A DNA stretch of 17,352 nucleotides. Source: Trachipleistophora hominis. Taxonomy: Eukaryota; Microsporidia; Pleistophoridae. A program made the translations under genes and the position numbers. The stretch is taken from contig JH994079.1 of the NCBI GenBank assembly GCA_000316135.1, forward strand, positions 4,422 to 21,773. Reading direction: 5' to 3'. Shown one piece after another: positions 8,719 through 15,907 of the stretch (position 1 is the stretch's first letter; each line of letters opens with the position of its first letter). The notes beneath the pieces are model-generated. The model did no database searches. It saw only the letters and a list, made by a program, of their open reading frames with translations, and had not been told where the DNA came from.

Positions 8719-8726
8719 TATAAAAA
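8719..8726 (+). promoter_or_regulatory. TATA box of the small membrane-protein gene
   Basis: TATAAAAA, within CGTATAAAAACG, lies 18 bases before the ATG at 8737 and 27 bases before the next in-frame ATG at 8746. The WD40 and eRF1 genes have 25 bases from TATAAA to ATG, so the second ATG fits better. Confidence 0.5.
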
Positions 8727-8736
8727 CGCATTTGCA

Positions 8737-9126
8737 ATGCAGACCATGAAACCAGAACACAAGAAATATATTTTGTGGGGAATCGTGCTGCTCGCTATAA
8801 TTTGCTTATCGGCCACCGTGATCTACTTTGGATTCTTCTACAATAAGTCAGAGGATGATACTGAGATAAGTTCGCCGAAGAGGAGACCGAGTGAGACTAA
8901 GGCATCTGGTAACGTGCCGAATAACAATTCGGATACTACCGAGGATGATGACTGGGTGGTGTACACCCTGGAACGTGTCAAGGAACTTAAAGATCAAAAG
9001 GATGGTCTGTTGTTATTAGTAAAGCTTATAAAAGAGATAATCAACGAACTAGGCGCTGGAGCGAAGGATTTCTTTGGACTTGGTAACATAACCCCGGGGA
9101 GTACGGCACCAGAAATCGTGCAATAG
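8737..9126 (+). CDS. Small single-pass membrane protein, function unknown
   Basis: I do not recognise this 129-residue protein. A short basic N-terminus (KPEHKK) precedes one membrane span at about residues 12-34 (ILWGIVLLAIICLSATVIYF), which by the positive-inside rule would act as a signal anchor with the C-terminus outside or in the lumen. Then comes an acidic, Ser/Asn/Pro-rich linker (about 38-72) and a predicted amphipathic helix (about 73-107, LERVKELK...LLLLVKLIKEIINEL) that could form a coiled coil or lie on a membrane, ending in a Gly/Pro-rich tail. It stands alone between two AT-rich deserts; its higher GC and TATA box support it as a gene. The first ATG is kept, but residue 4 (8746) may be the real start. 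AATAAA at 9168-9173 is a possible poly(A) signal. The function is unknown. Confidence 0.65.
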   Translation: MQTMKPEHKKYILWGIVLLAIICLSATVIYFGFFYNKSEDDTEISSPKRRPSETKASGNVPNNNSDTTEDDDWVVYTLERVKELKDQKDGLLLLVKLIKEIINELGAGAKDFFGLGNITPGSTAPEIVQ

Positions 9127-10390
9127 CATCAGCAGCTTCATTTATGCACATAATCTTCTACAATATAAATAAAAGTAAATTTGATTGAACATAAAATATC
9201 TTATTAATAATGCAGGGTGTTAGTGGTTAAACATCATTCTCATGGTATAATTAAAGAGTGAAGATCAGTCAAGTGATAAAAGGAACGGGATTCGTTACTA
9301 CGTCTTGATGTGATGTTTAGCCTATTGTAACGTAACACGATAATCAGCCTGTGCTAGCATACACAAATAAACAGGTTGTTTAAAAATGGAGTTGTACCAA
9401 ATCATGTTCATGAAAATGTAACAAGTATAGTATAATAACAAGTAAGGCTATGATCAACGTACTGCACAGATACTTGGCCGTGTACAACCGTAGAGAAGTA
9501 TCGTCTCTTCTTTAACACGTATATAAGTTGTGTGTAAATATTCTCTATACTCTTGTACTAATCATAAAATAAATTAATCTCTCTGCATTACTGACCATTT
9601 CCCTTGTGATATTGACTTATATTGACTTAATGGGTCAATTGGTCCTACTTCCAAATAATCAGGCATACTTAACCATTACTACAATTAAATTCTTAATCAA
9701 AACGTTAGGTACGTATATTTTATGGTAATAATTCTTATTGTCATGTACTGTGATATAATCTTAAATTATTGAACAAGTTCAGCTGTTCCTTCATTAAATT
9801 AGCCGTTTTAAACATCATGCATCTCATATGATGTATTTTGCTTGCTTATGCTTTCTAAATCTTATTTTACTTCTCCCTTGCAAATGAAATACATGATTTA
9901 GCAGTTAATGCACGAATAATCTTTACATTACAAGAATAGCCCGGCATATTATCTTAACACATCAAATGGGTTAAACCAACAAAGTTCTATTCATAAACTC
10001 TTGAATTTCTTTGTTACCAGGGATCTTCTATAACTCTAACGGATGGGGACGTGACTTGTTTCTTTCATTCTAAGCGAGTTCGAGAGGTAATGTTATGGAT
10101 TATTCACGAATACGGGTACCATTATTAGTATTTGTTATCCTCAATGAGACATCTTAATTATATTTATACAAACAATGATTATGTCTCTGATTCAGGAACG
10201 TTCTTGTTATTTTGTATTGTTCATGGTGGTATTTTCACGGGATCATAAGGAATGATACACTTAGCTTTACCTCAATTTGCTTTCACGTAATGACGGTGTA
10301 TGAATCGTGATGATAACAGTGATGCAACGAAATTATGAACTTTCTTATATTTGTATTCTATTTAATGTTCTAGAACCAATGATGCATAAA

Positions 10391-10409
10391 TAAACCTTAT
10401 TAAGGTTTA
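10391..10409. repeat. Perfect inverted repeat, 9-base arms
   Basis: TAAACCTTA and TAAGGTTTA surround a single T. The spacing is too tight for an unstrained 9-pair RNA hairpin, so a dyad binding site or chance is likelier. A TATA-like CTATAAATAG follows at 10417. Confidence 0.5.
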
Positions 10410-10425
10410 AATAAAACTATAAATA

Positions 10426-10600
10426 GATGCGTGATCTGCATTCCAACCAATGCATCGTAGGAGCACATTACCTTGAAATGAAGGTGGCAGGTACAAAAAC
10501 GTGTAGATTGAAAAGAAATCGGCATGTGCCATGCATATTACAAAGGTGAAGAGGTATTATAAGAATTGAAGGGTTGTGTTTAGAAACGTAAATATTTTTT
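10426..10600 (+). ncRNA. Candidate small structured RNA, family not recognised
   Basis: Downstream of a TATA-like element (10417-10426) there are three local hairpins: TGCATT-CCAACC-AATGCA (10437-10454), ACCTT-GAAATG-AAGGT (10470-10485, extendable by two G-U pairs) and GCATG-TGC-CATGC (10522-10534). A run of six T residues at 10595-10600 could end a polymerase III transcript. I see no B box and no match to 5S, U6, SRP or RNase P core motifs. This is weak evidence and could be chance. Confidence 0.15.
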
Positions 10601-11360
10601 ATTTTGTATGGGGTAAGCTAATACGGAACTGAAGGCTGATGTCTTAAAATAAGTGTTATGGCCATTCTAGTTCAGAGATATAGTATTTATCGCTAGAGGA
10701 ACAAAATTATGTCGCTGCCTAGAGTTGGTTGATGCATTATACACAAATTTATCTTTATTCGTAAATTTTACTGATTTGATGTGCCAGTAAGCGTAACAAA
10801 GTGATATATGCACAATAATAACACATTAAAAGCAAAAAGCTTATATATGCTGTCTAAAGGTAACATTTTAATCACATCACCAATCATTTGTAATGTTCAG
10901 TTTGAGAAGTGTCATCTAAAAAAAGAATAGAACAGTAAAGTATGCGTTAAAGATGGACCTGCTGTAAAAATAAAGAATTACTCATTTGAGGACGGTACTG
11001 CCAAACATTATATGAACATTAAGAAATGCTGTTAACACCATTGATCTATTTTGCTGATTAGATGGAAGGAGTTGAAGAAATACATTGATCCTATCAACTG
11101 CAATTATGTATAAAATACTGAAAATACATTATATGAATGCTAAGCTGTGGAATGTACAATGATAGAGATTAAATGCTATCATTGATGAGAATATCTAATA
11201 TTTGGGAAGGTTCTAATCGACAAGAAACACGAACATTACCTTCACGAAAAAGGTACAAAACAACGTTTCATAATACATCATGCAAACAATGTTGCAGGGA
11301 CTTGTATGGCGGTTACTCTACGGTTGTGCCTGGCCAACTAATCAGATAAGACTAAAAAAT

Positions 11361-11370
11361 TTTATAAATT
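11361..11370 (+). promoter_or_regulatory. TATA box of eRF1
   Basis: TTTATAAATT begins 27 bases before the ATG at 11388, the same spacing as at the WD40 gene. A CACCCCCT patch follows at 11373-11380; C-triplet motifs just before the start codon are known from Encephalitozoon promoters. Both lie inside the upstream in-frame extension, arguing that the extension is not translated. Confidence 0.6.
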
Positions 11371-11387
11371 ATCACCCCCTCTGTCGC

Positions 11388-12527
11388 ATGCAGGAAGACG
11401 AAATAAAATCATACGCTTTAAAAAAACAGCTGTTGTACTTGCGTGACAGCAGAGGAAATGGCACATCCATGATAACGCTCATACTTCCGCCACGTGATCA
11501 AATACCTAAAGCGTTAAAAATGCTTGTTGATGAGTACGGCACGGCATCAAACATAAAGAGCCGTGTTAACCGGCTCTCAGTGCTTAGTGCCATTACGTCA
11601 GCACAGCACAAACTGCGAACATTCAAGAATGTACCACCGAACGGCTTGGCAATCTTCGTAGGCACTGTGATGGACAACAACAAGGAAAAGAAAATTTCCG
11701 TTGCAATGGAGCCTCTGAAGCCGATAAACACGAGTGTTTACATGTGTGACAGTCGTTTTCATACAGAATCATTGGTTGAGCAGTTTAAGGAGAATGAAAC
11801 GTTCGGTTTTATAGTGATGGATGGCAGTGAAACGGTGTTTGCCACCCTGAATAGCAACGTAAAGAAAATATTGCACACACTAAGCGTATCTTTGCCTAAG
11901 AAACACGGACGTGGTGGTCAGAGTAGCGTTAGGTTTGCCAGGCTTAGAATAGAAAAGAGGAACCATTACGTTAAGAAGGTGGCAGAGATCGCCAATTCGT
12001 TGTTTACAAATGAGGAGGGGTATATCCTGGCAGGAACAGCAGATTTCAAGAACCAACTTTTTGAGAGTGCGATTCTTCTTAAAAACATAAAAGACCGCGT
12101 AATACGTGTGGTAGACACGAATTATGGCGGAGAGAATGGTCTTAACCAGGCGATAGAGCTAGCACAGGACAGTCTGACAATGTGTAGGTATTTAAAGGAG
12201 AGGAAGGTGTTACAAGAGTTCTTTAAGAGCCTTGAGAACGATATGGTCGTGTACGGACAGAAGAATACGCTACGTCTTCTTGATGAGCAGGCCATCACCA
12301 AATTGATAGTTTACGAGGACGTAGAAGGATCAGTCGATGATCAGCCAATCATTGATTGGTTACTTGAGAATTACAAGCGTTACAATGCAGAGCTAAGCAT
12401 AGTAAGTGATAAAAGCACAGAGGGTGAGCAGTTTAAAGAAGGTTTTGGTGGTATAGGTGGTATTCTGAAGTATAAATGTTATGAGGATGAAGGGTATGAG
12501 AGTGTAGAGAGTGATGAGATATTTTAA
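11388..12527 (+). CDS. SUP45: Eukaryotic peptide chain release factor 1 (eRF1), minidomain missing
   Basis: eRF1 reads stop codons in the ribosomal A site and triggers peptide release, working with eRF3. From the chosen start the protein has 379 residues (about 437 in human). All key motifs are present: GTS (25-27), TASNIKS (52-58) and YxCxxxF (Y118, C120, F124) for stop-codon reading, and the GGQ loop within KKHGRGGQSS (171-180), whose Gln enters the peptidyl-transferase centre. SYGGENG-like DTNYGGENG (243-251) and GFGGIGGILKY (352-362) mark the C domain that binds eRF3. The C-domain minidomain (about residues 329-372 in human) is absent: only about ten residues join IVYE (307-310) to IIDWL (321-325). 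The ORF is open upstream to an ATG at 11280, but that 36-residue extension does not fit the family and holds the TATA box. The motif set predicts standard reading of all three stops. Confidence 0.96.
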   Translation: MQEDEIKSYALKKQLLYLRDSRGNGTSMITLILPPRDQIPKALKMLVDEYGTASNIKSRVNRLSVLSAITSAQHKLRTFKNVPPNGLAIFVGTVMDNNKEKKISVAMEPLKPINTSVYMCDSRFHTESLVEQFKENETFGFIVMDGSETVFATLNSNVKKILHTLSVSLPKKHGRGGQSSVRFARLRIEKRNHYVKKVAEIANSLFTNEEGYILAGTADFKNQLFESAILLKNIKDRVIRVVDTNYGGENGLNQAIELAQDSLTMCRYLKERKVLQEFFKSLENDMVVYGQKNTLRLLDEQAITKLIVYEDVEGSVDDQPIIDWLLENYKRYNAELSIVSDKSTEGEQFKEGFGGIGGILKYKCYEDEGYESVESDEIF

Positions 12528-12591
12528 TTGGTGTATTGATGGCACAGTTATGCGTACGGTGGTACGAGCAGTACTATATTTTTAATTGGGC

Positions 12592-12630
12592 AATAAACCA
12601 TTTTTGCATTTTGTTGTTTTGGTTGGGGAT
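12592..12630 (+). terminator. 3'-end processing element of eRF1
   Basis: AATAAA at 12592-12597, 65 bases after the stop, is followed by TTTTTGCATTTTGTTGTTTTGGTTGGGG. This closely matches the element after the karyopherin gene (3657), allowing one or two gaps. Confidence 0.6.
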
Positions 12631-12768
12631 GTATGATAAGGAGGGTGTTATACGTTGAACAGGGATAAACAATCCCTTACAATAATACAGGCGTAGTAAT
12701 ACGTAACTTACAAATACTCAAAGATATAAGAATAGTATGTTTAATATAATGTTAGAGTGTAAGACTAG

Positions 12769-12836
12769 TCTGTTATAAGGGATCAATCTTTAATTAGAAG
12801 TACTCGTCTGTTATAAGAGGGCAATCTTTAGTTAAT
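12769..12836. repeat. Direct repeat, two copies, 38-base period
   Basis: TCTGTTATAAG starts at 12769 and again at 12807. Each copy continues with an AG/GC variant and then CAATCTTTA-TTA, so the similarity covers about 30 bases. Confidence 0.75.
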
Positions 12837-13014
12837 ATTGATGATAATGAAATATCGTAATGATAGTATTATAACTGATAGTACTATAATGTAGAATAAT
12901 ACGTTTAAATTATCTTTAACTGAACAAATTAAACACAGTATTAATGGTTATAGGAATAACCATAATGATAGTCTAAAGGTATTATATTTATAGTATGAAC
13001 GATTTATCACATTG

Positions 13015-13150
13015 ATACGTTGAATACATTAGTAATACCTTATAATAAATCACTAATACCTTGTAATACATTATAATAAATCAGAAATACGTTGAAGACA
13101 TTATTAATACCTTATAATAAATCATTAATACCTTATAATGCATCAATAAT
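13015..13150. repeat. AT-rich tandem repeat, about 72-base period with inner subrepeats
   Basis: ATACGTTGA starts at 13015 and at 13087, each followed by ACATTA, TTAATACCTTATAATAAATCA and a second AATACCTT. The inner unit TAATACCTTATAATAAATCA is itself repeated with changes, giving a nested structure. Confidence 0.75.
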
Positions 13151-13561
13151 CGTATTATATGAACTGATAGTCATTAATGGCTATTAAAACGTGTAAGGAA
13201 TGGTTATAAGAATTTTTAAACAATTAATCATTAGTATTTTTAATTAACAGTGCTTCATTTACAACCATACCTATAAAATAATAGTAATTAAAGAAACAAC
13301 CCTCTATTTTGATAAACTAACCTTTAAAATGGTTCATACCATCTAAAAGCTGTGAATCGTTGTATCATCTTTTTATTAAATGTTTCTCTTCCATTGCATT
13401 TAGTACTATTTCATGGTTATTTATTTTCTTTTTATCTAACGTTTTATAAAAATACTTTTTTATTTTAGTACTGTTGTTTATGTTTTGAGCTTTGCTATTC
13501 TTTTTTTAAGCGTGTTGTTGTAAGATTAGTTATTAACACTTTAAATAATGATTTTGTTTTA

Positions 13562-13838
13562 AAGGGATGGTAATAGTACTGTTGGTTAACCTCCAGGTTT
13601 TTTAAATAAATCTCTTTTTGTTTTAATAACTTTATCTTATGGGGATGGTAATAGTACAGTTGGTTAATCTTCAGGTTTTTTAAATAAATCTCTTTTTGTT
13701 TGATAGTCTTGTCTTAAAAAGTGGTAATAATGCAGTTGATCATCATTTCATGATCAAATTTTTCTTCGTCTTAATAGTCTTGTCTTAAAAGGTGATAATA
13801 ATACAGTTGATCATGATTTCATGATCAAATCTCTTCTA
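13562..13838. repeat. Four-copy tandem repeat upstream of DTD, each copy with a central dyad
   Basis: The shared TGGTAATA...CAGTTG core begins at about 13568, 13646, 13722 and 13793 (periods 78, 76 and 71). Copies 1 and 2 resemble each other most, as do copies 3 and 4. Each copy carries an inverted repeat at the same place: AACCT-CC-AGGTT in copy 1 (imperfect in copy 2), and TTGATCATGA-TT-TCATGATCAA in copy 4 (13807-13828; one mismatch in copy 3, 13736-13757). The array ends 84 bases before the DTD ATG and 8 bases before the TATA element. Confidence 0.85.
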
Positions 13839-13845
13839 GCACTCG

Positions 13846-13853
13846 TATAAAAA
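13846..13853 (+). promoter_or_regulatory. TATA element upstream of DTD
   Basis: TATAAAAA, in the same CGTATAAAAAC context as at 8717, lies 76 bases before the DTD ATG. This is three times the distance seen at the WD40 and eRF1 genes, so the gene either has a longer leader or a short 5' intron (a possible GTAACA...TTTTTAG at 13886-13910). Confidence 0.45.
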
Positions 13854-13921
13854 CACTCATTTTTATTCCAACGGCCTAAAAACACGTAACAATAACAAAA
13901 CGATTTTTAGGTGCCCTTCCA

Positions 13922-14359
13922 ATGCAGTTAATCATCCAAAAGGTAAAAAGAGCACAAGTCACAGTAAACAACACTCCACTCTCCTCAATATCAGAAGGCC
14001 TGCTAATATACGTAGGCTTTCATCGTACAGATACACCCGCAATGATTCATCAAGCAGTCCAAAAGATAAAATCATTGCGTCTATTCAATGACACTCCATT
14101 GGCTGATCATCATCACATCATGCTGATATCAAATGTTACGTTATACGCCCGGATGAAAGGCAATAAATTGGATTATCATATGATGATGGAATATGCGGAT
14201 GCTAAGCGTATGTTTGAATGTATGGTGGGTGAGATGAGGAAGGTGCATGGGGTTGTTGAGACGGGACAGTTTGGATCGAAGAGTGTGGTTGAGTGTGCTG
14301 TGGATGGACCGTTCAATTTTTTGTATGAGATTGGGGGACGTATGAAGGATAGAAAATAG
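13922..14359 (+). CDS. DTD1: D-aminoacyl-tRNA deacylase (DTD), divergent active-site motifs
   Basis: DTD removes D-amino acids (and glycine from mischarged tRNA-Ala) from tRNA, as a homodimer in the cytosol. The 145 residues match the family over the full length (about 145-150 usual): N-terminal strand LIIQKVKRAQVTV (3-15), GLLIYVGF (26-33), KIKSLRLFND (48-57) and the TGQFG turn (114-118). The first signature, usually SQFTL, reads SNVTL here (70-74). The following basic GxKPDFH-like segment reads GNKLDYH (80-86). The second signature, usually NxGPxT, reads VDGPFN (127-132): the Gly-Pro pair that enters the partner's active site is kept, while the Asn and Thr are replaced. The enzyme is probably still folded and dimeric; unchanged specificity is not certain. 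The ORF starts C-rich and ends G-rich. Its last codons are copied in a downstream tandem repeat. Confidence 0.88.
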   Translation: MQLIIQKVKRAQVTVNNTPLSSISEGLLIYVGFHRTDTPAMIHQAVQKIKSLRLFNDTPLADHHHIMLISNVTLYARMKGNKLDYHMMMEYADAKRMFECMVGEMRKVHGVVETGQFGSKSVVECAVDGPFNFLYEIGGRMKDRK

Positions 14360-14511
14360 TGAATTATTGTGAGTGGAACGATGTGGTAATGGTGGTAAAG
14401 ATGTGCTGAGAGAACTATGAATGGTGAATTATTACGATGAAGAGTAGGATGGTGAGGTAATAGTGGTAAAGATGTGCTGAGAGGATAGAAAATAGTGAAT
14501 CATTATGATAG
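14347..14511. repeat. Tandem repeat overlapping the 3' end of DTD
   Basis: Two and a half degenerate copies of about 66-71 bases. GGATAGAAAATAGTGAAT occurs at 14347, where it encodes the last codons and stop of DTD, and again at 14483. GTGGTAAAGATGTGCTGAGA occurs at 14392 and 14463. A middle copy begins at about 14413. So the stop codon region of the gene is itself a repeat unit. Confidence 0.8.
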
Positions 14512-15520
14512 ATAAGTACGTGCTACATGTTCATACAACGATGTGGAACAAATTATAAACATGGAAAAGAAATTTTGGTAAAAATTCAAAAATACGCAAT
14601 CACAACAATTTACGAACATTTAAAACGTAAATTTACGTTTAAATGCATTCACACGTAAAAGAACGCATTCGTTACGTTTACTAAAAAAGTTTTGTTTAAT
14701 TAAAATCATTCCTTGTTTTCATTTCTCAAGTATTTTATTGACTGACCAATTCCAAATTAATTTTAATATTATCTTGAACTTTCTATCAATGCTATTATCA
14801 CATTGTAAAACCATCGTACAATTTATTTCTTGCTCTTTCCTACGTTTTGTACAATTTCTGCTGAGAGTTAGGAATTCATTCATGTTAACAATCGTATCTT
14901 TCAAAAAATGTTTAGTTTTTATCTTCTCTGCTATTACCATGTCATGATAATAAAAAATAAAATATCAATTAAGGACTGTGAGGAACGTATAACGAGTTTA
15001 AGAACGGAATAGAACGGTAATTTTACAAGGTGTACGTTTTAAAATTATTATCTCCTCATGTCAATATTAAATAAAGTTTCCTCTTCAGGTAAGAGTTGTA
15101 AAGATGTAAAAAAGGTTATTGCGGAATGGTTTATTAAACGGTAATTACGCGGTGATTGCTATGCTCTTGTTGGCTAAACAAGCAAAAATAGTAAGAGAAA
15201 ACATAAAATATGTTTTGGATGTGTTGTTTGCTTTAAATTGCTGAACAATTTAAAATTTACATCGATATTGATAGTAAAATATTTAATATGACGTAAAATA
15301 TGGAGAGACCGGGGACTACAATGTAATGAATGTTCAAGGAATAAATTTTATTATCAACGGATATAAGGTTATAGATAGTATTGTCGTTATGTAGCCCTCG
15401 TTCTATTTATATATGGTGTGATGGGAGTAACTGATGAGTAAATAAATTTAACATTAATTAATTTATTAATTCTTACAGATAACATACGTGCTGCAAAATC
15501 AATTTTATCTATTTTTGTCT
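14360..15520. other. AT-rich spacer between DTD and the minus-strand gene
   Basis: The first 150 bases are G-rich, C-poor repeat. A long near-palindrome lies at 14617-14645, in a cluster of CGTAA/TTACG words (14610-14680). Overlapping opposite-strand ORFs of about 70 codons at 14719-14947 are not convincing. The rest is plain AT-rich DNA. It presumably holds 3' ends of two convergent genes; an AATAAA on the minus strand at about 15464-15469 could serve the minus-strand gene. Confidence 0.6.
14617..14645. repeat. Long near-perfect palindrome
   Basis: The core AAACGTAAATTTACGTTT (14623-14640) is a perfect 18-base palindrome. It extends on both sides (CATTT left, AAATG right) with one unpaired A, giving 14 paired positions per arm. 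It lies about 260 bases after the DTD stop, in an area where CGTAA/TTACG recurs. Confidence 0.8.
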
Positions 15521-15907
15521 CTACTTGGAAACGTGTGATCGTGTTTTTCGTTTTTTAGTAGTTTCTTCGTTTATCATTGGCTCGTCCTTTAATTCATTAG
15601 CGGGTATCAAATCAAGAGAATGCAAAAATTGTTCTTTTGATAGTGGTTCATCAGAGGGACGAGGCGGTTCTTTATTAGGTTCTCGTGATGCACTGTCGGC
15701 TGGTGCATTTTTCTGCACTGCACGCTTTATAGTTACTACACGCCTTTTTCTGTTAGTTTTTGGTCTGTAACGCCCAATCTTATCTTTATTGCTCCTGCGC
15801 GTTCGTGAATACGATCTTAAAGATTCTAACCGCGGGGTTATACGTCTGGTCATAGTAGCAACAATAGACTCCCACCAGAATAACATAAAGATGACGAAAT
15901 AAAACAT
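15521..15907 (-). CDS. Small basic protein with hydrophobic N-terminus, possibly secreted
   Basis: I do not recognise this 128-residue protein. It begins with a hydrophobic stretch (residues 1-18, FYFVIFMLFWW) that could be a signal peptide or anchor, with a plausible cleavage region around VAT (16-18). The remainder is strongly basic, with clusters RPKTNRKRR (about 48-56) and KKRKTR (about 118-123) resembling nuclear localisation signals, separated by a Pro/Glu/Ser-rich stretch. No domain is visible. It is the only minus-strand gene, convergent with DTD. GC is well above its flanks, which supports coding. A TATA-like AAATAAAT lies about 25-31 bases before the ATG on the minus strand. If the N-terminus is not a signal, Met19 (MTRR) is an alternative start and the protein could simply be nuclear or RNA-binding. 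Confidence 0.5.
   Translation of the reverse strand: MFYFVIFMLFWWESIVATMTRRITPRLESLRSYSRTRRSNKDKIGRYRPKTNRKRRVVTIKRAVQKNAPADSASREPNKEPPRPSDEPLSKEQFLHSLDLIPANELKDEPMINEETTKKRKTRSHVSK

Larger units (their letters stand above)
5469..8736. other. 3.3-kb gene desert: C-free G-rich 3' flank, then AT-rich DNA
   Basis: The first 500 bases (to about 5990) are G/T/A-rich and nearly free of C (5521-5640 has 48 G and no C), with repeated words such as GATTATGGTTGATT and GGGTTAGA; the latter are the complement of the CTAACCC words upstream of the karyopherin. From about 6000 the sequence changes to ordinary AT-rich DNA without strong strand skew. I found no convincing ORF, tRNA or transposon there. The only notable structures are a possible RNA fold at 6722-6801 and AT palindromes such as 7732-7750. 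No obvious AATAAA with a GU-rich element follows the WD40 gene. Confidence 0.7.
9127..11387. other. 2.3-kb AT-rich desert upstream of eRF1
   Basis: I found no ORF of convincing length or composition and no tRNA. AATAAA at 9168-9173 probably ends the upstream gene. The stretch 10390-10600 has more short hairpins than elsewhere and is listed separately. An in-frame open stretch at 11280-11387 extends the eRF1 ORF upstream, but it contains the likely eRF1 promoter and is treated as noncoding. Confidence 0.6.
12528..13921. other. AT-rich spacer with three tandem-repeat blocks
   Basis: No gene is seen. The eRF1 3'-end element lies at 12592-12630. Repeats follow at 12769-12836, 13015-13150 and 13562-13838. 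The last 80 bases hold a TATA element (13846-13853) and become richer in C toward the DTD start. Confidence 0.7.

Noticed and set aside
10074..10090. GTTCGAGA, a partial tRNA B box (also TTCGAA near 16313 and 6406)
   Set aside because: No T-arm pairing, A box or acceptor stem can be formed around any of them.
13015..13838. CRISPR-like array
   Set aside because: Repeats are contiguous, degenerate and AT-rich, without unique spacers, in a eukaryotic context.
14719..14947. Two overlapping opposite-strand ORFs of about 70 codons
   Set aside because: They open across the same bases in opposite directions, with no family, no GC rise and no TATA spacing; at most one could be real and neither is supported.
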